The notes under the pieces are model-generated. The model saw only the letters and a list, made by a program, of their open reading frames with translations. It had not been told where the DNA came from and did no database searches. From Saprospiraceae bacterium (GTDB taxonomy: Bacteria > Bacteroidota > Bacteroidia > Chitinophagales > Saprospiraceae), in the NCBI GenBank assembly GCA_021739645.1, contig JAIPBL010000017.1:19792-83791 (forward strand): a DNA stretch of 64,000 nucleotides, given 5' to 3'. Positions within the stretch are counted from its first letter, which is position 1, and each line of letters begins with the position of its first letter. Position numbers and translations under genes: made by a program. Shown here piece by piece: positions 53,847-61,974 of this stretch.

Positions 53847-55847
53847 ATGGAACTAAACGGTAACGTACCCACCGGCCCACTCGCCGAAAAATGGACGAAA
53901 TACAAGAGCAGCATGCCGCTCGTTTCGCCCGACAACAAACGCCGCCTTGATGTCATCGTCGTGGGCAGCGGCCTTGCCGGAGCAGCCGCAGCAGCTTCGA
54001 TGGGCGAACTTGGCTACAACGTCAAATGCTTCACTTTCCACGATAGCCCACGCCGGGCGCACTCCATCGCTGCGCAAGGCGGCATCAATGCCGCCAAGAA
54101 CTACAAAAACGACGGCGACAGCGTACATCGCCTTTTTTACGATACCATCAAGGGAGGCGACTACCGGGCACGGGAGGGCAACGTTCACCGCCTATCCGAG
54201 GTCAGTGCTGACATCATTGACCAATGTGTGGCGCAAGGCGTACCATTCGCACGGGAATACAGCGGGATGTTGGACAACCGCTCATTCGGTGGTGTGCAGG
54301 TGCAGCGCACTTTTTACGCTCGTGGGCAAACGGGACAGCAGCTCCTCATTGGAGCATACCAGTCCCTCAGCCGCCAGATTTCCTTGGGTAAAGTGACGAT
54401 GTACAACCGCCACGAAATGCTCGATGTAGTACTAGTGGAAGGCAAGGCAAGGGGCATCATCACCCGCAATCTGGTGACGGGAAAACTGGAGCGCCACGCC
54501 GCTCACGCCGTGGTGCTGGCCACAGGCGGCTACGGCAACGTTTTTTACCTCAGCACCAACGCCATGATGTGCAATGCAACTGCTATATGGCGGGCGGTGC
54601 GCCGTGGCGCTTTGATGGCCAACCCTTGCTACACGCAAATCCACCCGACATGCATCCCGCAGTATGGCGATTACCAGAGCAAGCTCACGCTCATGTCGGA
54701 GAGCTTGCGCAACGATGGACGAGTTTGGGTTCCCAAAAACTTGGACGACGCCAAAGACATCCGGGAGGGCAAAAAGAAGGGTAAAGACATCCCCGAAACT
54801 GACCGGGACTACTACCTGGAGCGCCGCTATCCGGCCTTCGGCAACCTCGTACCTCGTGACGTGGCCAGTCGTGCCGCCAAAGTCGAGTGTGACAAAGGCC
54901 ACGGCATCGTGCCAACGGGCCTGGGTGTTTACCTTGATTTTTCTGCTGCCATTGACCGCTACGGCAAGTCGAAGGCACACTCGATGAACTTGGAAAACCC
55001 AAATGCTCAACAAATTTGGGATTTGGGTCAAAAAGAGGTCGAGGAAAAATACGGCAATCTCTTCGAGATGTACGAGAAAATCACCGGAGAAGACCCGTAC
55101 ACCAACCCGATGAAGATTTACCCCGCCGTCCACTACACGATGGGCGGACTTTGGGTGGACTATAATTTGCAGACAAACATCCCCGGCTTGTTCGCCCTCG
55201 GCGAGTGCAATTTCAGCGACCACGGCGCCAACCGCCTCGGCGCCTCGGCGCTCATGCAGGGCTTGGCCGACGGCTATTTCGTCATCCCGTACACCATCGG
55301 CACATTTTTGTCAAAGGAAATCAGGACGCCTAAGTTCAGCACCGACCTGCCTGAGTTTGCGGAAGCCGAAAATGCGGTTCGTGAGCGCCTCACGGGCTTC
55401 ATCAACAACGGCGGCAAGCAGTCTGCCGAGAGTTTCCACCGCCGCCTCGGCAAAATCATGTGGGACTACTGCGGCATGGGCCGCACCGCCGAAGGCTTGA
55501 CCAAAGGCCGTGGCATGATTCAGGAGCTGAAGGCCGAATTTTACGCCGACCTGTACGTGCCCGGCACGGCGGACGAGTTCAACCCGGAGTTGGAGAAAGC
55601 GACCCGTGTGGCCGACTTCCTTGAACTCGGCGAAATGATGTGCCTCGATGCCCTCCAACGAAACGAAAGCTGCGGCGGCCATTTCCGAGAGGAGTACCAA
55701 ACCGAAGAAGGCGAGGCCATGCGTGACGACGAAAACATGATGTTCGTGTCCGCTTGGGGCTGGCAAGACACCTCCAAAGAGCCAGAATTGAACAAAGAGC
55801 CGCTGATTTATGAGAACATAAAAGTGGCGGCGAGGAGCTATAAGTAA
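53847..55847 (+). CDS. sdhA: Succinate dehydrogenase/fumarate reductase flavoprotein subunit
   Basis: 666 residues. FAD-binding [18 protein letters not shown], the covalent-flavin histidine in [18 protein letters not shown], and [31 protein letters not shown] near the active site. The long C-terminal form with two groups of Cys and helical domain is the type found in Bacteroidota and epsilonproteobacteria. It oxidises succinate or reduces fumarate. A toxin-antitoxin pair lies on each side, 5 bases upstream and 6 bases downstream. Confidence 0.97.
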   Translation: MELNGNVPTGPLAEKWTKYKSSMPLVSPDNKRRLDVIVVGSGLAGAAAAASMGELGYNVKCFTFHDSPRRAHSIAAQGGINAAKNYKNDGDSVHRLFYDTIKGGDYRAREGNVHRLSEVSADIIDQCVAQGVPFAREYSGMLDNRSFGGVQVQRTFYARGQTGQQLLIGAYQSLSRQISLGKVTMYNRHEMLDVVLVEGKARGIITRNLVTGKLERHAAHAVVLATGGYGNVFYLSTNAMMCNATAIWRAVRRGALMANPCYTQIHPTCIPQYGDYQSKLTLMSESLRNDGRVWVPKNLDDAKDIREGKKKGKDIPETDRDYYLERRYPAFGNLVPRDVASRAAKVECDKGHGIVPTGLGVYLDFSAAIDRYGKSKAHSMNLENPNAQQIWDLGQKEVEEKYGNLFEMYEKITGEDPYTNPMKIYPAVHYTMGGLWVDYNLQTNIPGLFALGECNFSDHGANRLGASALMQGLADGYFVIPYTIGTFLSKEIRTPKFSTDLPEFAEAENAVRERLTGFINNGGKQSAESFHRRLGKIMWDYCGMGRTAEGLTKGRGMIQELKAEFYADLYVPGTADEFNPELEKATRVADFLELGEMMCLDALQRNESCGGHFREEYQTEEGEAMRDDENMMFVSAWGWQDTSKEPELNKEPLIYENIKVAARSYK

Positions 55848-55853
55848 TTTACG

Positions 55854-56171
55854 ATGAAATCACTACCTGAAATAACTGCATTGCTGAAAAAACACTTGCC
55901 ATTATTAAAGGAAAAATATCCGATAGACGGCTTGGCGGTATTTGGTTCGTATGCACGGGGCGAAGCATCGGAGGATAGTGATTTGGACTTGATGATTTGG
56001 TACAGTGTGCCGATAGGTTTTGAGGTCTTTGATTTGAGCAGTGAATTGGAAACAATCACAGGGCTAAAGGTTGACCTCGTATCTGGGAAGTGGGTCAAAC
56101 CACGGTATTGGGAAGTCATAAAAACGGATTTACATTATGTCAAAACGCCAGCCAAGACTATTGCTGCTTGA
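55854..56171 (+). CDS. MNT-type nucleotidyltransferase antitoxin, module 2
   Basis: 105 residues. GS-x10-D-x-D reads GSYARGEASEDSDLDLM. It is only distantly like the module 1 protein (different N-terminus, lengths and spacing), so this is a separate acquisition and not a tandem copy. It starts 6 bases after sdhA and overlaps the start of the HEPN gene by 35 bases. It appears intact. Confidence 0.9.
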   Translation: MKSLPEITALLKKHLPLLKEKYPIDGLAVFGSYARGEASEDSDLDLMIWYSVPIGFEVFDLSSELETITGLKVDLVSGKWVKPRYWEVIKTDLHYVKTPAKTIAA

Positions 56172-56480
56172 TATTTTGGAAAATGCAAGTCTCATTTTGG
56201 AACAAACTTCGGGGCTTGGTTTTGAACAGTTTTTGGACGATACCAAAACCCGCAATTCCTGCTTGTTTGCCTTGTTGTAATCGGTGAAGCTGCCGGAAAC
56301 CTTTCAGACGAGTTCCGCTCTGAAAATCATCAGATACCTTGGCCAAAAATTCGTGGTATGCGAAATCATTTGGCACATGGCTATTTCATCATAGACTATG
56401 ACTTGGTATGGAATGTAATCACCTCGGAAATACCAAAATTAAAATCTGAAATTGAATCACTGTTAAAACAGTTGGAATAA
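56137..56480 (+). pseudogene. Frameshifted HEPN toxin (HepT-like), module 2
   Basis: From ATG 56137 the frame reads MSKRQPRLLLLDILENASLI and on to TKTRNSCLFALL, stopping at 56280. The rest of the HEPN protein continues in another frame from about 56272: VVIGEAAGNLSDEFRSEN, WPKIRGMRNHLAHGYFIIDYDL, ending at 56480. Restoring one base near 56272-56276 (TTGTTG to TTGGTTG) rejoins them as CLFALVVIGEAAGNL. The R-x4-H-x-Y motif (RNHLAHGY) is in the cut-off half, so the product as read is inactive. Its stop overlaps the sdhB ATG (TAATG). Confidence 0.88.
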
Positions 56481-57229
56481 TGAAATTGAACCTTAAAATC
56501 TGGCGGCAGAAAAACGCAAATGACAAAGGCCGCTTCGAGGCTTACCAAGTGGTGGCCAATGAGCACATGTCCTTCCTCGAAATGCTCGACGTGCTGAACG
56601 AGAGCCTCGTTTCCAGCCAAAATGAACCCGTGGCATTTGAGCACGACTGCCGGGAAGGCATCTGTGGAGCTTGCAGCCTCGTCATCAATGGCCAGCCACA
56701 CGGCCCGCAAAGCGGCACGACCACCTGCCAGCTCCACATGCGCCACTTCAAGGACGGCCAGACCATCGTCATCGAGCCGTTCCGGGCCAAAGCGTTCCCG
56801 GTGCTGAGAGACCTTGTGGTGGACCGCTCTGCTTTTGACCGTATCATCCAAGCAGGAGGTTACGTCTCCGTGGATACTGGCCAAGCACCCGATGGCAACA
56901 CGATTCCCATTGGTAAGGACGTGGCTGGTCAAGCCTTTGAAGCAGCCGCCTGCATCGGTTGTGGCGCCTGCGTCGCTGCCTGTCCGAATGCTTCGGCCAT
57001 GCTGTTCGTGAGCGCCAAAGTCTCGCACCTCGCCCTGTTGCCACAAGGCCAAGTGGAAGCCAAGCGCCGTGCGCAGAGCATGGTACACCAGATGGACGAG
57101 GAGGGTTTCGGCATGTGCTCCAACATCACGGCTTGCGAAGCGGAATGCCCGAAGGATATTTCCGTGGAAAACATCGCACGGATGAACCGGGAGTACATCG
57201 GGGCGTCGTTTACTTCGACCGACAAGTAA
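56480..57229 (+). CDS. sdhB: Succinate dehydrogenase/fumarate reductase iron-sulfur subunit
   Basis: 249 residues. The plant-type [2Fe-2S] ligands are in [16 protein letters not shown] and TTTCQLH; the [4Fe-4S] and [3Fe-4S] ligands in [15 protein letters not shown] and [16 protein letters not shown]. It carries electrons from SdhA to SdhC. The ATG overlaps the stop of the frameshifted HEPN gene, so its translation may depend on what happens to ribosomes in that remnant. A terminator follows. Confidence 0.97.
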   Translation: MKLNLKIWRQKNANDKGRFEAYQVVANEHMSFLEMLDVLNESLVSSQNEPVAFEHDCREGICGACSLVINGQPHGPQSGTTTCQLHMRHFKDGQTIVIEPFRAKAFPVLRDLVVDRSAFDRIIQAGGYVSVDTGQAPDGNTIPIGKDVAGQAFEAAACIGCGACVAACPNASAMLFVSAKVSHLALLPQGQVEAKRRAQSMVHQMDEEGFGMCSNITACEAECPKDISVENIARMNREYIGASFTSTDK

Positions 57230-57253
57230 CCCGGAAATCTTTTCCGGACCAAT

Positions 57254-57290
57254 AAAAAAGGGAACTTGCCTCGTGCAAATTCCCTTTTTT
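57254..57290 (+). terminator. Terminator of the sdh operon
   Basis: AAAAAAGGGAACTTGC pairs with GCAAATTCCCTTTTTT (one mismatch), loop of 5, T-run at 57285-57290. A short stem (CCGGAAA/TTTCCGG, 57231-57247) lies just ahead. Confidence 0.85.
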
Positions 57291-57307
57291 CATAAAATAA
57301 ACCTGCC

Positions 57308-57766
57308 ATGAAAAATTTGACACCCGCCTTTCTGCTTGTTTTTTGCCTCTCGGCAAACGCTCTTTTTGCCCAAAAAACAACCTCAGAGAAACTGGAAAAC
57401 GAGGTCAAAGTCACCCTCATCAGCATGTGGGACGCCATCGAAAAGGAAGATGTCGAACGTTACGCCACTTACCTCCATCCCGATTTCACTTCCTTCGGTG
57501 AAACGAACACCTACCTCAGCGAGGGCAAAGAACTCGAATTGCGCAGCACCAAAAACTGGCTCAAAACCGCCGACAACGTGCATACCGAGATGCACAACCC
57601 GCAAGTGACCATCGTGGGTGAGGTGGCTTGGATTACCTATTATTGGACGGACGCTGGCCTGGATAGCGGCAACCCGTTCACCTCGAAAGGCAAGTCAACC
57701 CGCATTTTTGTTCGTGAAAATGGGCGGTGGCGCTGCATTCATGGGCATTACACGCTGGTAGAATAG
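57308..57766 (+). CDS. Secreted SnoaL/NTF2-like protein (DUF4440 type)
   Basis: 152 residues with a signal peptide (MKNLTPAFLLVFCLSANALFAQ). The mature domain (LISMWDAIEKEDVERYATYLHPDFTSFGE, VTIVGEVAWITYYWTDAG, GRWRCIHGHYTLVE) is a cone-shaped NTF2-like fold of the kind called DUF4440. Such proteins bind small ligands or act as enzymes; no active site can be named. Confidence 0.78.
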   Translation: MKNLTPAFLLVFCLSANALFAQKTTSEKLENEVKVTLISMWDAIEKEDVERYATYLHPDFTSFGETNTYLSEGKELELRSTKNWLKTADNVHTEMHNPQVTIVGEVAWITYYWTDAGLDSGNPFTSKGKSTRIFVRENGRWRCIHGHYTLVE

Positions 57767-57811
57767 CCTTTCTTGTCGCTCAAAAATAAACTCATCAATT
57801 AGTGGTTTTCG

Positions 57812-57842
57812 TTTGTTTTTAAAACAATTTGATTTAATTTTG
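57812..57842 (+). promoter_or_regulatory. dinB promoter with overlapping palindrome
   Basis: TTTG (57812-57815), 19 bases, TAATTTTG (57835-57842): an ideal promoter, 29 bases before dinB. The palindrome TTGTTTT-T-AAAACAA (57813-57827) overlaps the -33 box and spacer, a natural place for a repressor. The 11-mer TTTTAAAACAA within it recurs in front of dnaE. Confidence 0.6.
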
Positions 57843-57871
57843 TCGCATTATCGGGAAAATTTAAAATCAAT

Positions 57872-59014
57872 ATGTTTCAAAAAGCGGTACTCCATCTCGA
57901 CCTCGACGCCTTCTTCGCCTCCGTGGAAGTCCTGAAAAACAGCGCCCTCCGGGGCAAGCCGCTCATCATCGGCGGCACCAGCGGGCGGGGCGTCGTGGCC
58001 TCGTGCAGCTACGAGGCGAGGAAGTTCGGGGTGCGCTCCGCAATGCCGACCAGCATGGCGCTGCGCCTCTGCCCCGACGCCATCGTGCTGCGGGGCGACC
58101 ACGACGAGTACAGCCGCCACTCGAAGCTCATCACCGACATCATCGAGGCGGAGGCACCCGTGTTCGAGAAGGCCAGCATCGACGAGTTCTACCTCGACCT
58201 GACGGGCATGGACAAGTACGTCGGCTGCTGGAAATGGTCCGGCGAGCTGCGCCAGAAAATCATGCGGGAGTCCGGCCTGCCCATATCGCTGGGGCTGTCA
58301 GTGAACAAGCTCGTGTCGAAAGTGGGCACGGGCGAGGCCAAGCCGAACGGCACCCGCCTCGTCGAGTGCGGCACGGAACGGGCGTTCTTCTCGCCGCTGT
58401 CCATCAGCAAGCTGCCCTCGGTGGGCCGGGAAACCTACCAAAAACTGAGCATGATGGGCGTGCGCACCGTCGGCACGCTGGCGCAAATACCGCCCCGGCT
58501 GCTGGAACGGGAGTTCGGCAAGCACGGCATTTCACTTTGGAAAAAAGCCAACGCCGAAGACAATTCGCCCGTCGTGCCTTTCCACGAATCCAAGAGTATC
58601 AGCACAGAGCGCACCTTCCAGACCGACACTGTGGACGTGCGCTTCCTCAAAGACCAACTCACGGACATGGCCACCCGCCTCGCCTTTGAGTTGCGGAGCC
58701 AACAAAAACTGACCGCCTGTGTGACCGTGAAAATCCGCTACACCGACTTCAACACCTACACCCAGCAGCGGCAGGTGCCGCTCACTGCCCACGACAACGC
58801 CCTGCTCGGCCATGCCCAGTTGCTCTTCGACAAACTCTACCAGCGCCGCCAGTTGGTGCGTCTCATCGGCCTGAAGTTCTCGGCGCTGGCCCACGGCCAT
58901 TCGCAGATGAACCTGTTCGAGGATACCCGGGAGGCGTCGAATTTGCTGGTGCAGTTGGACCGAATTCGGCGGCGGTTTGGGGAGGGGGCTGTGACGCGGG
59001 GGACGGGGGTGTAG
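57872..59014 (+). CDS. dinB: DNA polymerase IV
   Basis: 380 residues. Y-family palm motifs LDLDAFFASVEV and FEKASIDEFYLDLTGMD carry the catalytic acids; a helix-hairpin-helix (LPSVGRETYQKLSMMGVRTVGTLAQI) and little-finger domain follow. It copies past damaged bases. It is strongly GC-rich in third positions, in sharp contrast with the AT-rich restriction genes that follow. In Bacteroidota dinB often stands beside a dnaE-type polymerase gene; here that gene is 3 kb on, with the restriction genes between them. Confidence 0.94.
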   Translation: MFQKAVLHLDLDAFFASVEVLKNSALRGKPLIIGGTSGRGVVASCSYEARKFGVRSAMPTSMALRLCPDAIVLRGDHDEYSRHSKLITDIIEAEAPVFEKASIDEFYLDLTGMDKYVGCWKWSGELRQKIMRESGLPISLGLSVNKLVSKVGTGEAKPNGTRLVECGTERAFFSPLSISKLPSVGRETYQKLSMMGVRTVGTLAQIPPRLLEREFGKHGISLWKKANAEDNSPVVPFHESKSISTERTFQTDTVDVRFLKDQLTDMATRLAFELRSQQKLTACVTVKIRYTDFNTYTQQRQVPLTAHDNALLGHAQLLFDKLYQRRQLVRLIGLKFSALAHGHSQMNLFEDTREASNLLVQLDRIRRRFGEGAVTRGTGV

Positions 59015-59027
59015 GATTCAATTGGGT

Positions 59028-60644
59028 TTATGGGGTTTCGGAGAAGTTCTTTATCAAAATTTCATCTATTTGGCTTATCAGATTTTTACCACTCCTGTTT
59101 TCGAGGGCTTCAAGCCTGTACGCTCTATAAAGGTTCAAAATTTGTTTTTTAGTTTTTTCACTAAGTTTTCCCAAATCGAGCATCTGTCCTTTGTTGAGGT
59201 CGTTCGGTTCAAACTTTTGTAATCCATTGCCATATTCACGGCTATTATCTTCAAAAATTTGTTTTGCAGTATCCGTTAATAAATAAGCGAACATCAAATC
59301 AATTTCTATTTGAGTGAATAAATCAGTTTGCTTTGGATACACACAATGGTATGAGGTCAAGTTTGAAATATTTGCCTCATTTCGAACAAAACGAAGGCCT
59401 GTCCTATTGAAAACAGAAACCCAAATGGGGGAAGGTGGTCGGTTTTCCAGCGCATACCAAGGCGTCCTATTGGCTGTTAAAAACTTTTCGTGGATTCCCT
59501 CTTGTTCTCCTTTTTCTAAATACTTAGCCACATTTTCATCCTTTGAGCCATTTGCATTTAGGAGAAAAACGTTTCTGCCATTTAATCTTAATTCCCTAAA
59601 ATCCGAAGTAGTAAAAAAATCTCTCTTCACATCTGCGGCTCTACAAATACAGGGGAGCAAGTATTTTTCCTTTATTGAAAACTCCGTTAATTTCGACTGA
59701 TTAAAAGTGAAATAGTCATTTGAACCAGTTGCGATTCCACGAACCACCTTTGCATAGTTTGAAAAAGGGACAAGGTTTTTAAATCTTATTCCGTTTTGCT
59801 TTTGGTAATACGCTTTCCATTTTATTGCGGGGTCAAGCTTAGATGCGTTATAAACTTGTTTTGCATCAGATGAAATTGGGTAATTAGTAATTAATTGTTC
59901 AATCTTTCCCAAATCTTGCATAGATTGAACATTGCTAAATTGCACGTTAGTTGTTGCATTGTCATTTGCACAAAGGATAATGGAAGCAGTAGTCAAGGCA
60001 TCATCAAAAACATTTTCTTGAAAGTTCACCACAACAATATGTCTTAGCGTATTGCTTTTCAATAAATAGGACTTCACCAATTTGCCATAATCAGCGTTTA
60101 AAAACTCAGAAGGAATGATGTATGCACAGCGGCCATTGGCGTTTAACTGGTAAATAGATTTTAAAAGGAACAGCGTATAAAGATTTGTAAACCCGTTTAA
60201 TTTGCATTTGAGTTTTGTCTCAATTTCTTTTATAATATTTTTGTTGTCATAATCGTGAAACTTGAAATAGGGTGGATTGCAAATGATTCCATCATACTTA
60301 TTATTCCAGTCATTGTACATATAATCTTGCAAAAGAACAGTTACATTCTCAAACCCAACAAAGTGGTTCTTTGCCTTCTCAAAAATAGTCTTGTCTATTT
60401 CAAAGCCTCGGATTTTTAAGCTTCCATCGCTGGCTAGAATTGTTCTTGCAAATATACCAAGCCCAAAAGCAGGTTCCAAGACTGTCTTCAAATCAACATT
60501 ACCCAAAATCCACTTGGCCATTAAATCTGCAATTGGTAATGGAGTAAAAAATTGTGCAAATTTTTTACGATGCTCTAATGAAACTGTTTTTGAGTATTCA
60601 TTTTCAATAGAACTATTGGCGATATACTCCTTTAGTTCTATCAT
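59028..60644 (-). CDS. N6-adenine DNA methyltransferase of a type II RM system
   Basis: 538 residues. [20 protein letters not shown] opens the AdoMet domain; motif I is [11 protein letters not shown] and motif IV is [10 protein letters not shown] (NPPY, N6-adenine type). The C-terminal 250 residues would hold target recognition. It overlaps the end of the endonuclease gene by 4 bases (ATGA), so the two are co-translated. It is AT-rich, unlike dinB 13 bases away, indicating horizontal gain. It protects the host by methylating the sequence its partner cuts. Confidence 0.88.
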   Translation of the reverse strand: MIELKEYIANSSIENEYSKTVSLEHRKKFAQFFTPLPIADLMAKWILGNVDLKTVLEPAFGLGIFARTILASDGSLKIRGFEIDKTIFEKAKNHFVGFENVTVLLQDYMYNDWNNKYDGIICNPPYFKFHDYDNKNIIKEIETKLKCKLNGFTNLYTLFLLKSIYQLNANGRCAYIIPSEFLNADYGKLVKSYLLKSNTLRHIVVVNFQENVFDDALTTASIILCANDNATTNVQFSNVQSMQDLGKIEQLITNYPISSDAKQVYNASKLDPAIKWKAYYQKQNGIRFKNLVPFSNYAKVVRGIATGSNDYFTFNQSKLTEFSIKEKYLLPCICRAADVKRDFFTTSDFRELRLNGRNVFLLNANGSKDENVAKYLEKGEQEGIHEKFLTANRTPWYALENRPPSPIWVSVFNRTGLRFVRNEANISNLTSYHCVYPKQTDLFTQIEIDLMFAYLLTDTAKQIFEDNSREYGNGLQKFEPNDLNKGQMLDLGKLSEKTKKQILNLYRAYRLEALENRSGKNLISQIDEILIKNFSETP

Positions 60645-61753
60645 AATAAACCTGTTTCTTGAATCCCTATAATATCTCTTAAATTGTCAACATCAAGATA
60701 TGCCGTCCCGCCTTTGAATGTTACATAAAAAAGCAGCCTACCTCTACCCATCTCCTTTCTAACACTTTTATGAGACGGTTCATCAACCTTTGACGCTATA
60801 AGCGTACCGGCTTTTGAGTTTATTTTAATTGTCGTTTTGTTTTGGTTTTTCGTGTCTGTCTCAACTGAAAATATTATTCCTTCGTTATCTGAGTTTGAGA
60901 TTATTTGAAAAATTTGTTCAAAAGAAATACCATAAACCTTATCGAAGAATACTTGGAAGTAAAAATGAGGGACGTTAAAGGTTTCTATCCATTTATAAAC
61001 CACCTTTAAGTCCTCTACTTTTGGAGTTATGGAAAGGTAATCTCTTTTTTGAATTTCTTTTATTGCAGCTTTGAGCTGTTTAAATAAACCTTTAACCTGA
61101 ATTAGTCTTTCGGATGAGCCCCAATTCGGCACCCTAAAATCAACAACATTTATTGTTTTTGTGGTTATTCCATTAAGTATGTCAATATAACTGAGTCTTG
61201 ATGGATGCTGTAAAACATCCAAGAAATCTGAAAGGATTAAGTCTTTTGTTGTTAGAGCAATTTGTGTGAACCTCTCAGTTCTTGATTGCATGGTCTTTTC
61301 GTACTGGTCAATCAAAAAAGCACTTGACCTTACTTCAATCCCTGCAACCGCTTTTTTTACGTAATCTGTAATTATATCGTGCCGAATATGGCTAATATCG
61401 AAACTTAATCTTTCGTCAAAATCAGCCTTCTTGAAAATCAGTAAATCTGGTCTTTTCCCAATCGCATCCAATTCATCTTGAAAGGCTTGATAGAAAATGT
61501 CAAACCCTTCTTCACCAGCTACCAAGTCATCTGATTTGCCGTATTTGACCGCAACAAAATTGCTTGGAGTTTCATTGATTGCCCTTGCGACAAGGGTTTC
61601 TGCCCAGTCGCCTTGTTCTTTGTTTGTGATAAAATTTGAAGATGCCTGAGTTGGTGTCCTTGCTTGGTCTCTTGGCTGTTCAAAGTCAACCAATTCAGAA
61701 GGAACGCTTTTGGCCAATTCCCTAATCCTATCAAAATAACTTGTTACTGCCAT
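60641..61753 (-). CDS. Type II restriction endonuclease, AccI-like
   Basis: 370 residues from ATG 61753. [52 protein letters not shown] and [10 protein letters not shown] fit a PD-(D/E)xK nuclease core (Asp in RPDLLIF, Glu in IEVRS) and resemble the AccI restriction enzyme family, whose target is GTMKAC. The lengths of this gene and its methylase also fit my memory of the AccI pair, which should be checked. The assignment rests on recalled sequence, so specificity is tentative; that it is the endonuclease partner of the methylase is likely. Confidence 0.68.
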   Translation of the reverse strand: MAVTSYFDRIRELAKSVPSELVDFEQPRDQARTPTQASSNFITNKEQGDWAETLVARAINETPSNFVAVKYGKSDDLVAGEEGFDIFYQAFQDELDAIGKRPDLLIFKKADFDERLSFDISHIRHDIITDYVKKAVAGIEVRSSAFLIDQYEKTMQSRTERFTQIALTTKDLILSDFLDVLQHPSRLSYIDILNGITTKTINVVDFRVPNWGSSERLIQVKGLFKQLKAAIKEIQKRDYLSITPKVEDLKVVYKWIETFNVPHFYFQVFFDKVYGISFEQIFQIISNSDNEGIIFSVETDTKNQNKTTIKINSKAGTLIASKVDEPSHKSVRKEMGRGRLLFYVTFKGGTAYLDVDNLRDIIGIQETGLL

Positions 61754-61873
61754 GTTATCATTTTCGTCCCGCAAAGTTATACTTTATCTCCAAGCCTTCG
61801 ACATCATCGAACCTTGTTCCTTGCCTATATGAGCCTAACAAAGGAGTGCTTTAGAATGCATCAAAACAAATAG

Positions 61874-61904
61874 TTTTAAAACAAACTAATTTGTTGCAAC
61901 TTTG
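61874..61904 (+). promoter_or_regulatory. Candidate dnaE promoter with inverted repeat
   Basis: TTTT (61874-61877), 19 bases, CAACTTTG (61897-61904) is one base off at each box from the phylum consensus. Between them lies AACAAA-CTAA-TTTGTT (61880-61895), a perfect inverted repeat. The 11-mer TTTTAAAACAA at 61874-61884 is the same as at the dinB promoter. Confidence 0.45.
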
Positions 61905-61974
61905 CCCCACTCACACCCACCCTCGCTTCGCACCTGAACATACGAGAAAACTGAACCATTGCGAAGCAAACCCA

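Noticed and set aside
54432..55223. 263-codon minus-strand frame inside sdhA
   Set aside because: Antisense shadow of the sdhA coding sequence with no own start context or homology.
58003..58689. 228-codon plus-strand frame inside dinB
   Set aside because: Arg/His/Pro-rich off-frame shadow of dinB, which is certain in its own frame.
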